A stretch of 7,485 bases of DNA from an uncultured bacterium (GTDB lineage Bacteria; Bacillota; Clostridia; Oscillospirales; Ruminococcaceae). Shown piece by piece: positions 4,948-7,485 of the stretch. How positions within the stretch are numbered: the first letter of the stretch is position 1; the number at the start of each line of letters is the position of its first letter. The translations under genes and the position numbers were made by a program. The notes beneath the pieces were generated by a model. The model searched no databases. It saw nothing but the letters and a program-made list of their open reading frames with translations, and was not told where the DNA came from. The stretch is from positions 1-7,485 of the forward strand of contig CAJMLV010000067.1 of assembly GCA_905214345.1 (NCBI GenBank), given 5' to 3'.

Positions 4948-7344
4948 ATGCAAATTGTACTGAAAACCCCCAAGGGTCCGGTGGCCCTGCCCCGGTGGAT
5001 GCCTCTGCTGCTGCTGGCGGAGCTGGTGGTGGTGCTGCTGGTGCTGCTGCGCGGCATGGGCACCGAACAGGACCTGACCTTCTCCCCCGCGCAGCTGACC
5101 AACCAGTATGCCGAAACACTGACCCTGACCACGGGGGAGGACGGGTCGGTGACCCCCGACGAAGCCCGCACCACCCTGTTTGAGAAAACCGAATCCGCCG
5201 CCGCGGCGGAAGAATCCGAAGCGGCCGCCACGGAAGAAACGGAAGCAGCAGAGGAAGCTGAGGAGGAAGAGGCGGAGGACGAGACCCCGCCCCCTTCCCT
5301 GCTGGTCAGCGATGCCTTTGCCCTGCCCGCGGGGCGGTATCTGGTCACGGTGGAGTATGCGGCCGGGCAGGACGCCCAGCTGCAGATGCTGCCGGAATCG
5401 GCGGACATCATTGATATGAACGTGACCCTGCCCGCCACCAACGCCGAGGGCGGCTCGGTCACCGATGTGGTCTGGCTGGAAGAGGCCGACCGGGGCGTGC
5501 GGCTGGTGTTCGGCGCCGACCACGCCGACTGGACGCTGAAAAATGTAACGGTACACCGTCAGGGCTGGTATGATGTGACCTGCGCTCTGGGGTGGCTGCT
5601 GGTGTTTGTGCTGGCAGACCTGCTGTTGCTGGCGGTGCTGCCCGGCACCGGGATGCTGACCCGGCCGGGAGACCGCACGGTGCTGGTGGTGCTGGCGGGC
5701 CTGGTCCTGCTGTGCAGCACACCGGTGCTGATGGATGCGGTTTCCTACGGGTTTGACCTGAGCTTTCACATGACCCGGCTGGCCGGTGTGGCCGAAGGGC
5801 TGGCCCAGGGGCAGTTCCCGGTGCGCATCTATCCCAACTTCCTCAATGGGTACGGCTACGCCAGCCCGGTCTTTTACGGGGATATTCTGCTGTATTTCCC
5901 CGCTTTGCTGGTGCTGGCGGGCATGCCTCTCTTCCGGGCGTACAACCTGCTGCTGGTGGGGGTGAACATCCTCACCGTGGCCATCGCCTGGTGGAGCTTT
6001 TCCCGCATGCTGCGCAGCCGGGCGGCGGCCCTTGCCGCCACCGCGCTGTACAGTGCGGCCTATTACCGGCTGTTCAACATGTATTATCGCCCGGCTTTGG
6101 GCGAAACCTGTGCTCAGACCTTCCTGCCGCTGATCTTCTACGGCTTCTGGGCACTGTACGCCGATGATGTGGAGGAGACCCGGCGCCGCCGCGCCTGGCC
6201 GCCTTTGGCTCTGGGGTTCAGCGGGGTGATCCTCACCCACACCATCACCACCGAGCTGGCCGCTATTATGGCGGTGTTCACGGTGCTGTGCTGCGCCAAG
6301 CGGGCCTTCCGCCCTCAGCGTCTGCTGACACTGCTGAAAGGCGCGGCGCTGACGGTGGGGCTGTGCGCCTGGTTCGTTCTGCCCATGCTCCAGGAACTGG
6401 GCGGGGATTACCGCTTCCGGGCGGATTCCAACGCCATCGATCCCGGCGACTATGCCATTTCTCTGGCCAACCTGCTCCAGCCCTGGAATTCCAAGGTGGA
6501 TTATATCCGCCTGGGGGCGCCGCTGCTGCTGGCGGCGGCGGGACTGCTGGCGGTGCTGGTCTGGAAAAAAGACCTGCCCGTTTGGGGCCGTCAGCTGGGG
6601 CTGGCGGGTCTGGTGCTGGGCACCGCCGCCGTGCTGCTCACCGGCTTTACCGGCTGGGAAACGGTGGCCGGCTGGATGGGTGAAAGCATCGGCCGGATGT
6701 TTTTGAACTTCCAGTTCCCCTTCCGGTTCCTGGTGTTCGCGGTGCTGGGGCTGGCTGCCGCGGGGGGCGCCCTGGTGTGGCTGCTCCATCATCTGGCGGG
6801 GCCCAAATCCGCCCGCGCCTGCGCGGCGGGGCTCATCGCGGTGGCGGTGATCTTTGCGGGGCTGGACCTGACGCCCTATGTGGACGCCCAGTTCGGACGC
6901 AGCCGTCACGGCACCACCGAAGGGCTTTCGGACACCACCACCAGCAGCGCCATGGAATATCTGCCCGCGGCCTTTGACCTGGATCAGGCGGAAAACACCG
7001 ACCTGTATCCCAGCGATACCCTGAGCTGCACCCTGGTGGAAAAGGGCAGTCTGCGCTATACCCTGCGCCTGGTGAACGAGAGCGCCGACCAGAACGCCAA
7101 CCTGGAACTGCCGCTGGTGTATTATCCCGGCTACCGTGTGCTGAAAAACGACGGCGGCGCCGCCTCTGTCACCGAAGGCGAGACCGGCCAGGTGGCCCTG
7201 GTGGTGGGACCCGGCTACGACGGGACTCTCACCGTGGGATTTGCGGAACCCTTGTCCTGGCGGGCGGCGGAGGTCGTCAGCCTGCTGACGGTTATTGGGC
7301 TGATCGTCTGGGGTGTCCGTGAACGGAAACGGAAAAAAGCATGA
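4948..7344 (+). CDS. Polytopic membrane protein, GT-C / PTPS_related (YfhO-like) type
   Basis: The product is a 798-residue integral membrane protein. By eye there are about 13-14 hydrophobic segments: near 18-36, 212-231, 244-262, 312-328, 332-352, 358-373, 390-404, 418-450 (probably two), 460-479, 522-539, 549-567, 593-614, 624-640 and 774-789, then a basic tail RERKRKKA. Positive residues before the first segment suggest that the N-terminus is inside and that 37-210 is extracytoplasmic. The loop after segment three holds DLSFHMTRL (Asp270, His274), the kind of acidic first-loop motif seen in GT-C glycosyltransferases. PVRIYPNFLNGYGYASPVFYGD (291-312), QFPFRF (589-594), EYLP (670-673) and YYPGYRVL (725-732) recall PTPS_related and YfhO-like proteins. 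The region 641-772 looks like a soluble outer domain. Residues 79-116 are an acidic Ala/Glu/Pro low-complexity stretch. A role in transferring sugars from a lipid carrier to cell-surface polymer is inference; substrate and acceptor are unknown. It is probably the last gene of the operon. Confidence 0.6.
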   Translation: MQIVLKTPKGPVALPRWMPLLLLAELVVVLLVLLRGMGTEQDLTFSPAQLTNQYAETLTLTTGEDGSVTPDEARTTLFEKTESAAAAEESEAAATEETEAAEEAEEEEAEDETPPPSLLVSDAFALPAGRYLVTVEYAAGQDAQLQMLPESADIIDMNVTLPATNAEGGSVTDVVWLEEADRGVRLVFGADHADWTLKNVTVHRQGWYDVTCALGWLLVFVLADLLLLAVLPGTGMLTRPGDRTVLVVLAGLVLLCSTPVLMDAVSYGFDLSFHMTRLAGVAEGLAQGQFPVRIYPNFLNGYGYASPVFYGDILLYFPALLVLAGMPLFRAYNLLLVGVNILTVAIAWWSFSRMLRSRAAALAATALYSAAYYRLFNMYYRPALGETCAQTFLPLIFYGFWALYADDVEETRRRRAWPPLALGFSGVILTHTITTELAAIMAVFTVLCCAKRAFRPQRLLTLLKGAALTVGLCAWFVLPMLQELGGDYRFRADSNAIDPGDYAISLANLLQPWNSKVDYIRLGAPLLLAAAGLLAVLVWKKDLPVWGRQLGLAGLVLGTAAVLLTGFTGWETVAGWMGESIGRMFLNFQFPFRFLVFAVLGLAAAGGALVWLLHHLAGPKSARACAAGLIAVAVIFAGLDLTPYVDAQFGRSRHGTTEGLSDTTTSSAMEYLPAAFDLDQAENTDLYPSDTLSCTLVEKGSLRYTLRLVNESADQNANLELPLVYYPGYRVLKNDGGAASVTEGETGQVALVVGPGYDGTLTVGFAEPLSWRAAEVVSLLTVIGLIVWGVRERKRKKA

Positions 7345-7382
7345 CCGTGCTTCACCCGGGAAAAGGTGAAAGGTTTGCTTGT

Positions 7383-7410
7383 AGGGACGGGATTTATCCC
7401 GTCCTTTTTT
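7383..7410 (+). terminator. Intrinsic terminator after the gyr operon
   Basis: GGACGGGA at 7385-7392 pairs perfectly with TCCCGTCC at 7397-7404 around the loop TTTA, followed directly by six T at 7405-7410. It lies about 40 bases after the stop of the third gene. A weaker 6-bp hairpin (TTCACC 7351-7356 with GGTGAA 7365-7370) precedes it. This is the only strong intrinsic terminator in the window, supporting a gyrB-gyrA-membrane protein transcription unit. Confidence 0.85.
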
Positions 7411-7421
7411 GTTGCTTCTTG

Positions 7422-7485
7422 GCAGACGGGAGTCTGCTTGTATGCCTTCCTTTTCGTGCCCGAAAAGGAAGCGAAAAGGGCCCGC
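7422..7485 (+). repeat. Palindromic intergenic repeat, copy C (cut by window edge)
   Basis: Two hairpins in series. The first is GCAGAC at 7422-7427 with GTCTGC at 7432-7437 around GGGA. The second is CTTCCTTTTCG at 7446-7456 with CGAAAAGGAAG at 7461-7471 around TGCC. The remaining 14 bases and the second hairpin (7446-7485) are the exact reverse complement of 12-51 in copy A. The first hairpin, its spacer and the start of the second align with 2197-2230 in copy B. The repeat reaches the last base of the window, so its right end is not seen. Confidence 0.85.

Noticed and set aside
4707..5462. A 251-codon Ser-rich minus-strand frame
   Set aside because: It is the antisense reading of the acidic Ala/Glu coding stretches of gyrA and the membrane gene; the serine runs are a by-product.
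2104..6909. A 1601-codon open frame on the minus strand across gyrA and most of the membrane gene
   Set aside because: It is antisense to two well-supported genes. Its predicted product is rich in His, Gly, Val and Gln without recognisable domains, as expected when a GC-rich gene is read backwards.

Overview
The window carries a DNA gyrase operon from a GC-rich bacterium: gyrB (174-2144), gyrA (2341-4914) and a 798-residue polytopic membrane protein (4948-7344). All three are on the + strand and are followed by an intrinsic terminator (7383-7410). GyrB is the short Gram-positive form without the insert of the E. coli enzyme. The codon use is GC-rich and the intergenic spaces hold dispersed palindromic repeats. 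This fits a gut Firmicute of the Oscillospiraceae/Ruminococcaceae type (Faecalibacterium, Gemmiger, Subdoligranulum and relatives). That placement rests on the look of the proteins and not on a database search.

Layout. Positions 1-62 hold a palindromic repeat (copy A). Positions 63-173 are the gyrB leader, with a small terminator-like hairpin and a good ribosome binding site. The 196-base gyrB-gyrA gap is more than half filled by a roughly 98-base element with terminal inverted repeats (copy B, 2161-2258), followed by a second stem-loop (2259-2302) and the gyrA ribosome binding site. Only 33 bases separate gyrA from the membrane protein gene, so co-transcription is likely. After the terminator, copy C (7422-7485) runs to the window edge.

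The genes. GyrB (ATPase plus TOPRIM) and GyrA (breakage-reunion plus DNA-wrapping domain) form the A2B2 gyrase that introduces negative supercoils. The third protein resembles the PTPS_related/YfhO-like group of GT-C-fold membrane proteins. It has no obvious mechanistic link to gyrase and its substrate cannot be read from the sequence.

The protein-coding content is housekeeping. The part least explained by standard annotation is the repeat family. Forty bases of copy A recur perfectly in inverted orientation in copy C, so the gyrase operon is bracketed by perfect inverted repeats. Copy B shares modules with both and shows a paired compensatory change in its main stem. Both gyrase subunits also carry unusual residues at positions known from E. 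coli to affect quinolone sensitivity: GyrA Ala90 (E. coli Ser83) and GyrB Trp473 (E. coli Lys447).
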